Part shown: one piece after another, positions 35,813 to 44,698 of the stretch | Layout: each line of letters starts with the position of its first letter | Position numbering within the stretch: position 1 is the first letter of the stretch | Assembly (NCBI RefSeq): GCF_019331725.1 | Contig: NZ_JAHBBF010000004.1 | Span: 62,001 to 126,000, forward strand | Origin: Bifidobacterium saguinibicoloris | Lineage (GTDB): Bacteria; Actinomycetota; Actinomycetes; Actinomycetales; Bifidobacteriaceae | Reading direction: 5' to 3' | Length of the DNA stretch: 64,000 nt | Notes under the pieces: generated by a model | Told to the model about the DNA's origin: nothing | Databases searched by the model: none | The model's input: only the letters and a program-made list of their open reading frames with translations | Position numbers and translations under genes: made by a program

Positions 35813-38800
35813 ATGCGTTTCGAATATCCGTCCGAACTGCCGGTCTCCGCCGCGCGCGACGACATCGCGCGGGCCGTCCGTTCCTCGCAGGTGGTGATCG
35901 TCTCCGGACAGACCGGTTCGGGCAAGACCACGCAGCTACCGAAGATCCTGCTCGAGATCGGCCGCGGCACGCACGGCCGGCAGATCGTGCACACGCAGCC
36001 GCGGCGCATCGCGGCGCGCACGGTGGCCGAACGCATCGCCTCCGAGATGGGCGTGCGCCTCGGCGACGAGATCGGCTATCAGGTGCGCTTCACCGACGAA
36101 AGCTCGCCGAACACCCGCCTGCGGGTGGTGACGGACGGCATCCTGCTCGCCCAAATCCAGCGCGACCCGCAGCTGAGCCGCTATGACACCATCATCATCG
36201 ACGAGGCGCACGAACGCAGCCTCAACATCGACTTCCTGCTCGGATACCTCACGGCGCTGCTGCCGAGGCGCCGAGACCTGAAGCTCGTCATCACCTCCGC
36301 CACCATCGATTCGGAGAAGTTCCAGCGGCATTTCGAGGACGCGCTGCACGAGAAGGTGCCGGTCATCGAGGTGTCCGGCCGCACCTATCCGGTGCAGGTC
36401 GTCTACGAGCCGCTCGGCACCGCCCCCGCGCTCATGCGCGAGGTGCCGGGCTTCGCGACGGGCGCCCGCCCCGGCGACGCCGGCTACGAGGAGCTGGCGA
36501 ACGCGATCGCCGACGACGGCTCCGACGGGCCGCGCGGCCGCGGATCCAACCGCAACGCGTCCTACGAGGAGGACGCGATCACCGACATGCCGACGGCCGT
36601 GGCACGCGCCTGCGCCGAACTCGTCATCCACTCCTCGCACGAACGGGGGCCACGCGACATCCTCGTGTTCGCCTCGGGCGAACGCGACATCCACGAGTTC
36701 GAGGCGGCGCTGCGGCACCATTACGGCCCGCGCGTCGATGACATGCGCCGGCCCGACGCCATCGAGATCATGCCGCTGTTCGCCCGCCTGTCCGCCGCGG
36801 ACCAGCACAAGGTGTTCGAATCGCATACGCACCAGCGCATCGTCATCGCCACGAACGTGGCCGAGACGTCGCTGACCGTGCCGGGCATCCGCTACGTGGT
36901 GGACCCGGGCAACGCGCGCATCTCCCGCTATTCGAAGACCGCGAAGGTGCAGCGGCTTCCCATCGAGCCGATCAGCCAGGCGAGCGCCGACCAGCGCTCC
37001 GGCCGATGCGGCCGCGTGGCGGACGGTATCGCGATCCGCCTGTACTCGCGCGAGGACTACGAGACGCGCCCCCGCTTCACCGAGCCGGAGATCCTCCGCA
37101 CCTCGCTGGGCGCGGTGGTCCTCCACATGCTCTCCGTGGGCGTGGCCCGCACCGCCGAGGACGTGACGCACTTCGGCTTCATCGACCCGCCGGACATGAA
37201 GGCCGTCTCCGACGGCTTCAACGAGCTCACCGAGCTCAAGGCCGTGGCCCGGCATCGCGGCGAGGTGACCCTCACGCACATCGGACGGCAGCTCGCGCGC
37301 ATCCCCATCGACGTGCGCCTCGGCCGCATGGTCATCGAGGCGGCGCGGACCGCGTCGCCGAACACGCTGGCCGCGGTCCTGGTCGTCGTCGCGTTCCTGA
37401 GCCTGCAGGACCCGCGCGAACGCCCGGACGACAAGCGCGAGGAGGCGGACCGCATCCACAACCGCTACGCCGACCAGACCAGCGACTACCTGACGGCCCT
37501 GAACATCTGGGACCGCGTGTTCCAGGCGGACGGCGAGCCGAGCAACAACGCGCTGCGCCGCATCTGCAAGACCGAGTACTTCAGCTGGCTCAGGATGCGC
37601 CAGTGGAAGGACCTCGTCGCGCAGCTGAGGCAGATGTGCCGCGAGATGAAGTTCAAGGTGGGCGACCCGCTGCCCTCCACGCGCGCCGGATTGGAGATCC
37701 GCCAGCTTCCCATCAACCAGCAGGCGGCGCACTCCCTGTGCTGCGCGTGGGACGCGGACGGCATCCACAAGTCGATGCTCGCCGGACTGCTGTCCATGAT
37801 GGGCATGCAGGTCATCCGCGAGCCGAAGGCCTCCGACTACGCGAACCTCAAGGGTGCGGCGAGGGCGAAGGCCCTCAAACGCGCGCAGAAGATGTCGAAG
37901 AACGACTATCTCGGCGCACGCGGCACGCATTTCGCGCTGTTCCCCGCCTCGGCCGTGGCCAAGACCACGCCGAGCTGGGTCATGTCGACCGAACTGGTGG
38001 AGACATCGCGCCTGTGGGCCCGCTATTCGGCGGCCATCGACCCGGCGTGGGCCGAGCCGTTGGCCGGCACGCTCACCCGCACCACGTACGCCGAACCGCA
38101 CTGGTCCGGTTCGCGCGGATCGGCCGTCGCCACGGCGCGCGTGCTCCTGTACGGCCTGCCGATCGTGCAGGACCGCACCGTGCAGTGGGGGCGCATCAAT
38201 CCGCCGGAGGCGCGCGACTTCCTCATCCGCCAGGGGCTCCTGGAGGGCGACATCCAGCAACGGTTCAGCTACGACGACTTCGTCACGCGGAACCTGAAGC
38301 TTCTCGAGGAGGCCGCGGACGACGCGAACCGCACGCGCCAAATCGCCGAGACCGTCTCCGACGAGGACCTGTTCGACTTCTACAACGCCGTCGTCCCGAA
38401 CGACGTGACCTCCGTGGCCGCCCTCGCGAAATGGTGGAAGGACGTCCATGACGAGAACCCGAAACTGCTGGACTTCGACCCCTCGAAGGTCGAGCGTCTC
38501 CAGTCGGCCGACGCGGTGAGCCTCGACGACTATCCCGACCACTGGCATACGCTCGGCACGGACGGTCAGCCCATCGACCTCAGGCTCAGCTACGTCTACG
38601 ATCCCTCGGACGAGAACGACGGCGTGACCGTGCACGTGCCGATGAAGGCGCTCTCGCGCATCCTGCCCGACCAGTTCACCTGGAACGTGCCGGGTCTGCT
38701 GGACGAGCTGATCCTCGCGATGATCAAGGCGCTGCCCAAGCAGCTGCGCGTGCAGTTCGTGCCCGCGCCGGACGCCGCGCGGAAGATCCGCGCGTGGATC

Positions 38801-39940
38801 GACGAACACTACCCGGACCTGCCCGGCTCGGGCGACATGCGCAGGCCGAACACGCCGCCGGACGACGCGGCCGCATGGCCGGACCTGGCCCACGTGTTCA
38901 CGCAGGCGGCCATCGCCGTCCTGGGCGCGCAGATCCACCCGGAGGTGCTGGGCCCGGAGCTCGTCGAACGCCTCCAGCCGTACCTCAGGATGACGTTCGT
39001 CGTCGAGGAGCGCGCGGCCGGACACGGCAGGCCCGGACGCCGCGGCAGGGCGCAGGTCAAGACGTTCGGCCGCTCCAAGGACCTCAAGGCCCTGCAGGTG
39101 CGGTTCGCCGAGGAGGCGAAGGCCTCGGCGAGGAAGATGGTGCGCAAGCAGGCCGATCAGGCCGGCGACGCGGGCAAGCTCGTCCAGCGCGCCGACCTGC
39201 TGCACAAGGCGGGCGCGACCACCGAATCGCGCGCCTCGATGCTCTGGCGCGGCGCGTTGGACGCGCTGCGGCTGCCATCGGACCGCGTCTCGTCGCGCTG
39301 GCTCGGCGCCGAGGCGCTGATGCTCGCCTCCGCCCCATACAAGTCCACGAAGGACCTCGTCGAGGACCTGCAGCTCGCCGCCGTCAAGCGTCTGCTGCCG
39401 GACGTCGACAAGCTGCCCGACGACGAGGCCCTCGCGAACGCCGTGCTCGACGTGCGCGAAGTGTACGAGGACACTGTGTACGCCGTCGCGCACGACGTGA
39501 TCGCGATTCTCAAACGCTACGCGGAGGTCGACAAGGCGGTCTCCGGCAAGGCGGACCTGCCGATGCTCTCCGTGCTCCAGTCGATCCGCGAGCACATCGC
39601 CACGCTCGTGTTCCCCGGATTCATCGGCGCCGCTCCCCCGGCATCGCTGAAGTCCATCGAACGCTACCTCCACGCGGACCTCATGCGTCTGAACAAGGCC
39701 AAGCAGGACAAGAACCGTGACGTGCGATGGGCGTGGGAGGCCGACGAGGCGAGACGGCTCGTCGACAAGGCGATGGCCAAAGCCAAGGCCGAACCGGCGG
39801 GCCCCTCGCACGAACGTCTGATGGGGAAGGCCGTCACGGCCCGGTGGATGCTCGAGGAGTTCTACGTGAGCCTGTGGGCCCAGGAGCTCGGCACCCCGAA
39901 GCCTGCGAGCCTCAACCGCATCAAGAAGGCGCTCGCCTGA
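35813..39940 (+). CDS. hrpA: ATP-dependent RNA helicase HrpA
   Basis: 1375-residue DEAH-box helicase. Motif I GQTGSGKTTQLP (about residue 33), motif II DEAHERSLN, motif III SATID, motif VI QRSGRCGRV. The helicase-associated winged-helix/ratchet and OB-like domains follow, then the long HrpA-specific C-terminal region (DUF3418-type) ending near RIKKALA. I chose the ATG at 35813 (MRFEYPSELPVS) because similarity begins there and AAGGG precedes it; an in-frame ATG at 35717 overlaps the preceding gene. HrpA unwinds structured mRNA and resolves stalled ribosomes. Confidence 0.95.
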   Translation: MRFEYPSELPVSAARDDIARAVRSSQVVIVSGQTGSGKTTQLPKILLEIGRGTHGRQIVHTQPRRIAARTVAERIASEMGVRLGDEIGYQVRFTDESSPNTRLRVVTDGILLAQIQRDPQLSRYDTIIIDEAHERSLNIDFLLGYLTALLPRRRDLKLVITSATIDSEKFQRHFEDALHEKVPVIEVSGRTYPVQVVYEPLGTAPALMREVPGFATGARPGDAGYEELANAIADDGSDGPRGRGSNRNASYEEDAITDMPTAVARACAELVIHSSHERGPRDILVFASGERDIHEFEAALRHHYGPRVDDMRRPDAIEIMPLFARLSAADQHKVFESHTHQRIVIATNVAETSLTVPGIRYVVDPGNARISRYSKTAKVQRLPIEPISQASADQRSGRCGRVADGIAIRLYSREDYETRPRFTEPEILRTSLGAVVLHMLSVGVARTAEDVTHFGFIDPPDMKAVSDGFNELTELKAVARHRGEVTLTHIGRQLARIPIDVRLGRMVIEAARTASPNTLAAVLVVVAFLSLQDPRERPDDKREEADRIHNRYADQTSDYLTALNIWDRVFQADGEPSNNALRRICKTEYFSWLRMRQWKDLVAQLRQMCREMKFKVGDPLPSTRAGLEIRQLPINQQAAHSLCCAWDADGIHKSMLAGLLSMMGMQVIREPKASDYANLKGAARAKALKRAQKMSKNDYLGARGTHFALFPASAVAKTTPSWVMSTELVETSRLWARYSAAIDPAWAEPLAGTLTRTTYAEPHWSGSRGSAVATARVLLYGLPIVQDRTVQWGRINPPEARDFLIRQGLLEGDIQQRFSYDDFVTRNLKLLEEAADDANRTRQIAETVSDEDLFDFYNAVVPNDVTSVAALAKWWKDVHDENPKLLDFDPSKVERLQSADAVSLDDYPDHWHTLGTDGQPIDLRLSYVYDPSDENDGVTVHVPMKALSRILPDQFTWNVPGLLDELILAMIKALPKQLRVQFVPAPDAARKIRAWIDEHYPDLPGSGDMRRPNTPPDDAAAWPDLAHVFTQAAIAVLGAQIHPEVLGPELVERLQPYLRMTFVVEERAAGHGRPGRRGRAQVKTFGRSKDLKALQVRFAEEAKASARKMVRKQADQAGDAGKLVQRADLLHKAGATTESRASMLWRGALDALRLPSDRVSSRWLGAEALMLASAPYKSTKDLVEDLQLAAVKRLLPDVDKLPDDEALANAVLDVREVYEDTVYAVAHDVIAILKRYAEVDKAVSGKADLPMLSVLQSIREHIATLVFPGFIGAAPPASLKSIERYLHADLMRLNKAKQDKNRDVRWAWEADEARRLVDKAMAKAKAEPAGPSHERLMGKAVTARWMLEEFYVSLWAQELGTPKPASLNRIKKALA

Positions 39941-40080
39941 ACCGTCGCGGCGCATCGCGCCGTATGTCGCATCGCACCCGTCCCGATACAATACGGACGG
40001 AGGAACGCAATAAGGATATGAACGACGCGGCGCCGCGAGACGCCGCACGGAACACCCAAAAGGAAAGGAACGGACGCCCC

Positions 40081-40392
40081 ATGGCGACGACACTCACCAA
40101 GAAGCAGACCCGTCAGCTGCGCGGCATGGCCAACAGCCTCAAGCCGCTCATCAGCGTAGGCAAGAACGACATCACCGACGCGCTCGTCAAGCAGGCGAGC
40201 GAGACCCTCGAGAAGCGCGAGCTCGTCAAGTTCAGCATCCAGGACGGCTCCGGCCTCGACGCCAAGGAGGCCGCGGAGAACCTGGCCGGCCAGCTCGGCG
40301 CGCAGGTGGTGCAGACCATCGGCAACCGGTTCACCCTGTACCGCGCCTCCAAGCGCAAGGACGTGGAGCACATCCGCCTCGTGCGCGAGTAG
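40081..40392 (+). CDS. YhbY-family (CRM domain) RNA-binding protein
   Basis: 103 residues forming one CRM domain. It starts LTKKQTRQLRGMANSLKP, carries the GKNDITDALVKQ segment in place of the common GKxGlT, and ends IGNRFTLYRASKR. The family binds pre-50S ribosomal particles and helps assembly. Start chosen at 40081 from family length; an in-frame ATG at 40018 after AAGGAT would add 21 residues. A TACAAT box (39986-39991) lies at a plausible -10 distance for that longer form. Confidence 0.92.
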   Translation: MATTLTKKQTRQLRGMANSLKPLISVGKNDITDALVKQASETLEKRELVKFSIQDGSGLDAKEAAENLAGQLGAQVVQTIGNRFTLYRASKRKDVEHIRLVRE

Positions 40393-40418
40393 CCTCCGCG
40401 CGGGACGGGCATGCCGTG

Positions 40419-40465
40419 AAATCCTCCTGTCCTGCGGCTCGATGGGCCGCAGGACAGGAGGATTT
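40419..40465 (+). terminator. Terminator after the YhbY gene
   Basis: Perfect 20-bp stem (40419-40438 with 40446-40465), 7-nt loop, flanked by AAA upstream and TTT downstream within the stem ends. 27 nt past the stop. Confidence 0.9.
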
Positions 40466-40530
40466 CGTGCATTCGGGGCCGAAATGTGCAATGATGGGAC
40501 TGGGTACATTCATCGTAGAAGGGAATTCTC

Positions 40531-41340
40531 ATGACGGAACCAACAATCACCCCCGCCGGCGTCGATCCGAACGCCGCGCAGGCACCGTACGGCAGTGACG
40601 CCGTCGCCGAACACGTCGAACAGACCACCGCCGCGGAACCGGCCGCGCCCGCCGCCCCGGCCACCGAACCGGCCACAGCCGCCGCACCGGCCGAGCCGCA
40701 GCCCGCGGCCGGCGCGTACGGAGCCACGCAGCCCGCGTACGGCGAACAGCAGGCCCAGGCCTACGGCGCCCAGCCCCAACCGCAGTACGGCGCCACGCAG
40801 GCCCCCACGTACGGCACCCCGGGCCAGCCGGCGGCGAACGCCGCATACGGCGCCCCAGCCCAACCGCAGTACGGCGCCCAGACCCAGGCCCCCTACGGAG
40901 CCACGCAGCCCGCATACGGCGCACCCGCCGGCGCATACGGCTCCCCCACCCAACCGCAGTACGGCGCCCCAGCCCAGCAGCCCGCGCCCGGCGCGTACGG
41001 AGCCCCCGCCTACGGCGCGCCCGCCGCGGGAGCCTACGGCACGCCCGCAGCCCCGGGCTACGCCACCGCGGGATACGGCCAGATGGCCGTCGGCACCAAG
41101 TCCAAGATGGCCGCCGGCCTGCTCGGCATTTTCCTCGGCTCGCTCGGCGTGCACAACTTCTATCTGGGCTACACCGGCAAGGCCGTCGCCCAGCTGCTGC
41201 TCACCCTCATCGGCTGGATCATCCTCATCGGCCCGCTGGCCGCCTCCATCTGGGGACTGGTCGAAGGCATCATGATTCTGTGCAGCAAGCCCGGCACCCC
41301 CATGCACAAGGACGCCAACGGCTACGAACTGCAGGATTGA
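40531..41340 (+). CDS. TM2 domain protein with repetitive Pro/Ala/Tyr/Gln tail
   Basis: 269 residues. The first 180 or so are low complexity, built on variations of YGAPAQPQYGA; the DNA repeats a CCCAACCGCAGTACGGCGCC unit several times, so copy number could vary. The C-terminal TM2 domain has two hydrophobic helices (AAGLLGIFLGSLGVHNFYLG and LLLTLIGWIILIGPLAAS) joined by the conserved GxHxFYLG turn, and a short hydrophilic tail. TM2 proteins are small membrane proteins of unknown role. AGAAGGG precedes the ATG. Monocistronic, bounded by strong terminators on both sides. Confidence 0.9.
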   Translation: MTEPTITPAGVDPNAAQAPYGSDAVAEHVEQTTAAEPAAPAAPATEPATAAAPAEPQPAAGAYGATQPAYGEQQAQAYGAQPQPQYGATQAPTYGTPGQPAANAAYGAPAQPQYGAQTQAPYGATQPAYGAPAGAYGSPTQPQYGAPAQQPAPGAYGAPAYGAPAAGAYGTPAAPGYATAGYGQMAVGTKSKMAAGLLGIFLGSLGVHNFYLGYTGKAVAQLLLTLIGWIILIGPLAASIWGLVEGIMILCSKPGTPMHKDANGYELQD

Positions 41341-41394
41341 CGTTCCATCCATGGCCGCATGCCGGCCCCGGCCGGCTTGAAACGGCATGGACGG

Positions 41395-41436
41395 ATGAAG
41401 CCCCGCACGGACCGGACGGTCCCTGCGGGGCTTCAT
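41395..41436. terminator. Terminator between TM2 gene and MFS gene
   Basis: 13-bp stem (41395-41407 with 41424-41436) continued by an inner GGACC/GGTCC stem after one mismatch. It sits between convergent genes; CATCATAT follows on the plus strand. Confidence 0.85.
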
Positions 41437-41483
41437 CATATCGGCGGCGAACAAGGCCCGTAGACGGGCCGGAGCCGACCCGT

Positions 41484-43031
41484 CTACCGCGCCGCGCGCA
41501 CCGCACGCGACGAACGGATGCGGAACGCGGCGACCAACGAGACGATCGAGACCACGCAGATCACGATCATCACGGCGAACACCCACGCGCCGCCCACCGC
41601 GGTGGCATGGCGGAACGCGGCCGTCCCCTCCTCGCCGGCGCCGGCCTGCGCCACGCCGAGGATCGTGGAGAACAGGGCGGTGCCCACGGCGCCACCGAAC
41701 TGCAGCGAGGTCTGGAACACGGCGTTGCCGTCCGGTGTGAACTCATGGTCGATGCCGCCCAACGCGCTGGCCATGATATTCGAATAGCCGAGCGAATAGC
41801 ACAGGCCGAAGATGAAGTAGAAGCCGGACAACAGCGCGGGCGTCAGATGCATCGAGAAAACGAGCAGTAGGACGGGACCGAGCGTGGCCGTGCCGATCGC
41901 GGCGAGCACCGGACGGGGCGCGCCGAACCGGTCGTACAGCATGCCGCCCACGGGGGCGAAGAACGCGCCGATGAGCGCGCCCGGCAGCACGAGCGCGCCG
42001 GCCGTGAACGCCGTCGTGCCGAGCGACAGCTGCGCCACGTTGGTGACCACGTAGCCGAAGCCGATGCCGATGATCGGCATGAGCAGGTACGGCAGCAGAT
42101 GCAGCCGCACCACCGGGTCACGCAGCCAGCCCAGACGGATCAGCGGGGAGAACGAACGCTTCGACGACCAGCCGAAGAACAGCAGGGAGCCGACGCCGAC
42201 GATCAGGCTCACCACCGCCAGGATCCCAGAGCGCACCGCGCCGGAACCGCCGGACACGGCCTCGCCGACCGCCACGCCGGCCTGATTGAGCGCGAAGATC
42301 AGCCCGCACAGGGCGAGCACGATGGCGACGAACTGCAGCGGATTGAGCCGCGCCTCCTCGGTGGGGCTGGTCTGACGGATGCATTTCAGGCCGACCGGCA
42401 GGGAGACGAACAGCACGATCGGGATGACGATGACGAAAATCGCACGCCACGGCAGCACGCTGGCGATCGCGCCGCCGACGGTCGGTCCGATGGCCGGCGC
42501 CACGGTGATCACCAGGGAGCCCACGCCCATGAGACGGCCGACCTTGGAGCGCGGCGACTGCTGGAGGATGATGTTCATCATCAGCGGCGTGGCGACGCCC
42601 GAGCCGACGCCCTGGATCACGCGCGCGACCAGGATCAGCGGGAACGCGTGGCCGACGATCATCAGCAGCGAGCCGAGCACGGCCAACGCCACGGCGGCGA
42701 CGAACAGCGAGCGCAGCCTGAACCGCCGGTTGAGGAACGACGAGAGCGGCATCGTCGCCGCGACGACGAGCAGATAGATCGTGGTGATCCATTGCACGGT
42801 GGCCGTATCCACGTGGAATTCACGCATGAGCTGCGGGAACAGCACGGTCATGACGGTTTCGGTGAGGATGCCGACGAACGCGAGCGATCCGACGGCGACG
42901 ATCGAGCCGATGAGGTGCAGCGGGATGCGCTCGTCCGGCTGTGCTGCGGGGGCGCCCTGTCCGTCCGCGGTCCGCGCGACGCGTTCGCGGTCCGTGCGAT
43001 GCGCTGTCTGATGCGTTGTAGGCGATTCCAT
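41484..43031 (-). CDS. MFS multidrug transporter, DHA2 (EmrB/QacA) family
   Basis: 515 residues with about 14 predicted transmembrane helices. A hydrophilic N-terminal tail (about 35 residues) precedes helix 1 (LIGSIVAVGSLAFVGILTET). Family marks include VQWITTIYLLVVAATMPLSS in helix 2, and RVIQGVGSGVATPLMMNII and APAIGPTVGGAIASVLPWRA (motif C, antiporter) in helices 4-5. It is a proton-driven exporter of drugs or toxic compounds; substrates unknown. No regulator gene is adjacent, but a dyad at 43076-43097 sits in the promoter region. Confidence 0.93.
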   Translation of the reverse strand: MESPTTHQTAHRTDRERVARTADGQGAPAAQPDERIPLHLIGSIVAVGSLAFVGILTETVMTVLFPQLMREFHVDTATVQWITTIYLLVVAATMPLSSFLNRRFRLRSLFVAAVALAVLGSLLMIVGHAFPLILVARVIQGVGSGVATPLMMNIILQQSPRSKVGRLMGVGSLVITVAPAIGPTVGGAIASVLPWRAIFVIVIPIVLFVSLPVGLKCIRQTSPTEEARLNPLQFVAIVLALCGLIFALNQAGVAVGEAVSGGSGAVRSGILAVVSLIVGVGSLLFFGWSSKRSFSPLIRLGWLRDPVVRLHLLPYLLMPIIGIGFGYVVTNVAQLSLGTTAFTAGALVLPGALIGAFFAPVGGMLYDRFGAPRPVLAAIGTATLGPVLLLVFSMHLTPALLSGFYFIFGLCYSLGYSNIMASALGGIDHEFTPDGNAVFQTSLQFGGAVGTALFSTILGVAQAGAGEEGTAAFRHATAVGGAWVFAVMIVICVVSIVSLVAAFRIRSSRAVRAAR

Positions 43032-43075
43032 GCGTGCTTCCGTTTCCTGTCTTCAACCTCGTCATGACGGCCGGT

Positions 43076-43097
43076 CGCATGGTGGCGACCACATGCG
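43076..43097. promoter_or_regulatory. Dyad upstream of the MFS transporter gene
   Basis: CGCATG-G-TGG-CGA-CCA-CATGCG: a 9-bp inverted repeat with one bulged base, 45-66 nt before the transporter start. Such dyads are often operators of TetR- or MarR-type repressors. No adjacent regulator supports it. Confidence 0.35.
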
Positions 43098-43252
43098 TCA
43101 TGAATCGTGCGGAATGTGGTTTGCCAACCGTTCGGGCGCCTTGTCTCGACGGGCCTGCACATGCCGGCGGCCCGCATCCGCCCTCACCAACCGGATACCT
43201 TAGCCAATCATGGTGGACAATCAAGCCGGGGGACGGCTCCGTCCCGGCAGCG

Positions 43253-44620
43253 TCACTCCCCCTCGTGAAGGATCCTGCGGATCTTCTCCAGCCGCGGCCT
43301 CACCTCATGCTCGTAGCCGCGGTCGTTGGGCCGGTAGTACTCCCGCCCACGCAGCTCCTCGGGCAGATACTCCTGCGGGGCCACGGCGCCCGGCCAGTCG
43401 TGCGCGTACTTGTAGCCCTCATGGTTGCCCCACTCCTTCATCAGCTTGGTGGGCGCGTTCCTCAGGTACAGGGGCACGGCGCCGATGTGTCCGGCGTCCA
43501 CATCCGCCAGCGCCTCGTTGATGGCGTTGTAGCTGGCGTTCGACTTGGGTGCGGTGGCCACGGCGATGGCCGCCTCGGCGAGGATGATGCGCGCTTCCGG
43601 CATGCCGACGAGCGCCACGGCCTGCGCGGCGGCGACGGTGACCTGGAGAATCTGCGGGGCGGCCATGCCGACCTCCTCGGCGGCGGCGATCATGATGCGT
43701 CGGGCGATGAACCGCGGGTCCTCGCCGGCGCGGATCATGCGCGCGAGATAGTGGACGGCCGCGTCCGGGTCGCTTCCGCGCATCGATTTGATGAACGCGG
43801 AGATCACGTCGTAGTGGTCGTCGCCGTCCTTGTCGTAGCGCACGGTGGCCACGTCCATGACGGTGGAGACGACGTCCGGCGTGATGATCGGGCGGCGTCT
43901 GCCCTTCTCGCGCGCCTTGTCGCCGGTGACGGCGCCCGCGGCCGCCTCGAGGATGGTGAGCGACTTGCGCGCGTCGCCGCCGGCCATCCGCACGATTTCG
44001 GCGACCGCTTCGTCGGTGGCCTTCACCTCGCCTTTGAGGCCGTGTTCGGATGTGAGGGCACGTTCGACCAGTTCGGTGAGCTGCGCGGATTCCAGCGATT
44101 CGAGTTTGACGACAACGGAACGTGACAGGAGCGGTTTGATGACGGAGAAGCTCGGGTTCTCGGTGGTGGCGCCGATGAACGTGACGTCGCGGTTCTCCAC
44201 GGCCGGCAGGAGCGCGTCCTGCTGCGATTTGGAGAAGCGGTGCACCTCGTCGATGAACAGGACGGTCTCCTGTCCGCCTGAGACGAGGCGTTCGTGCGCG
44301 CGGTCGAGCACGGCGCGCACGTCCTTCACGCCGCTGGTCACGGCGGACAGCTCCTCGAACACGCGGCCGGACTGACGCGCCACGATGGTGGCGAGCGTGG
44401 TCTTGCCGACGCCGGGAGGCCCGAACAGGATGATGGAGCTGGGCGCGGTGAGGCTGCCGCGGCTCGCCGGGTTGGCGAGCCGGCGCAGCGGGGAGCCGGG
44501 GCCGAGCACGTGCCCCTGTCCGATCACCTCGTCGAGCGTGCGCGGGCGCATGCGTACGGCGAGCGGACGGGTCACGTCCTCGGGGGCGTCGGACGCCGCG
44601 AACAGGTCATGGTCGGTCAT
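43253..44620 (-). CDS. rarA: Replication-associated recombination AAA ATPase RarA/MgsA
   Basis: 455 residues, clamp-loader-like AAA+ protein acting at stalled replication forks. N-terminal segment PLAVRMRPRTLDEVIGQGHV, Walker A FGPPGVGKTT (about residue 72), Walker B LFIDEVHRFSKSQQDALL, sensor 1 FIGATTENPS, and the C-terminal tetramerisation domain with YKYAHDWPGAVAPQEYLP. All catalytic motifs intact. It is preceded on the same strand by the helicase gene 78 nt upstream. Confidence 0.95.
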   Translation of the reverse strand: MTDHDLFAASDAPEDVTRPLAVRMRPRTLDEVIGQGHVLGPGSPLRRLANPASRGSLTAPSSIILFGPPGVGKTTLATIVARQSGRVFEELSAVTSGVKDVRAVLDRAHERLVSGGQETVLFIDEVHRFSKSQQDALLPAVENRDVTFIGATTENPSFSVIKPLLSRSVVVKLESLESAQLTELVERALTSEHGLKGEVKATDEAVAEIVRMAGGDARKSLTILEAAAGAVTGDKAREKGRRRPIITPDVVSTVMDVATVRYDKDGDDHYDVISAFIKSMRGSDPDAAVHYLARMIRAGEDPRFIARRIMIAAAEEVGMAAPQILQVTVAAAQAVALVGMPEARIILAEAAIAVATAPKSNASYNAINEALADVDAGHIGAVPLYLRNAPTKLMKEWGNHEGYKYAHDWPGAVAPQEYLPEELRGREYYRPNDRGYEHEVRPRLEKIRRILHEGE

Positions 44621-44698
44621 GGCTCCAGCCTACCCCACGATTCGAACATCCGTTCTATCATGCGGCCGGGCGTTGCGGCCGCACGCCGTCGTCACCGG

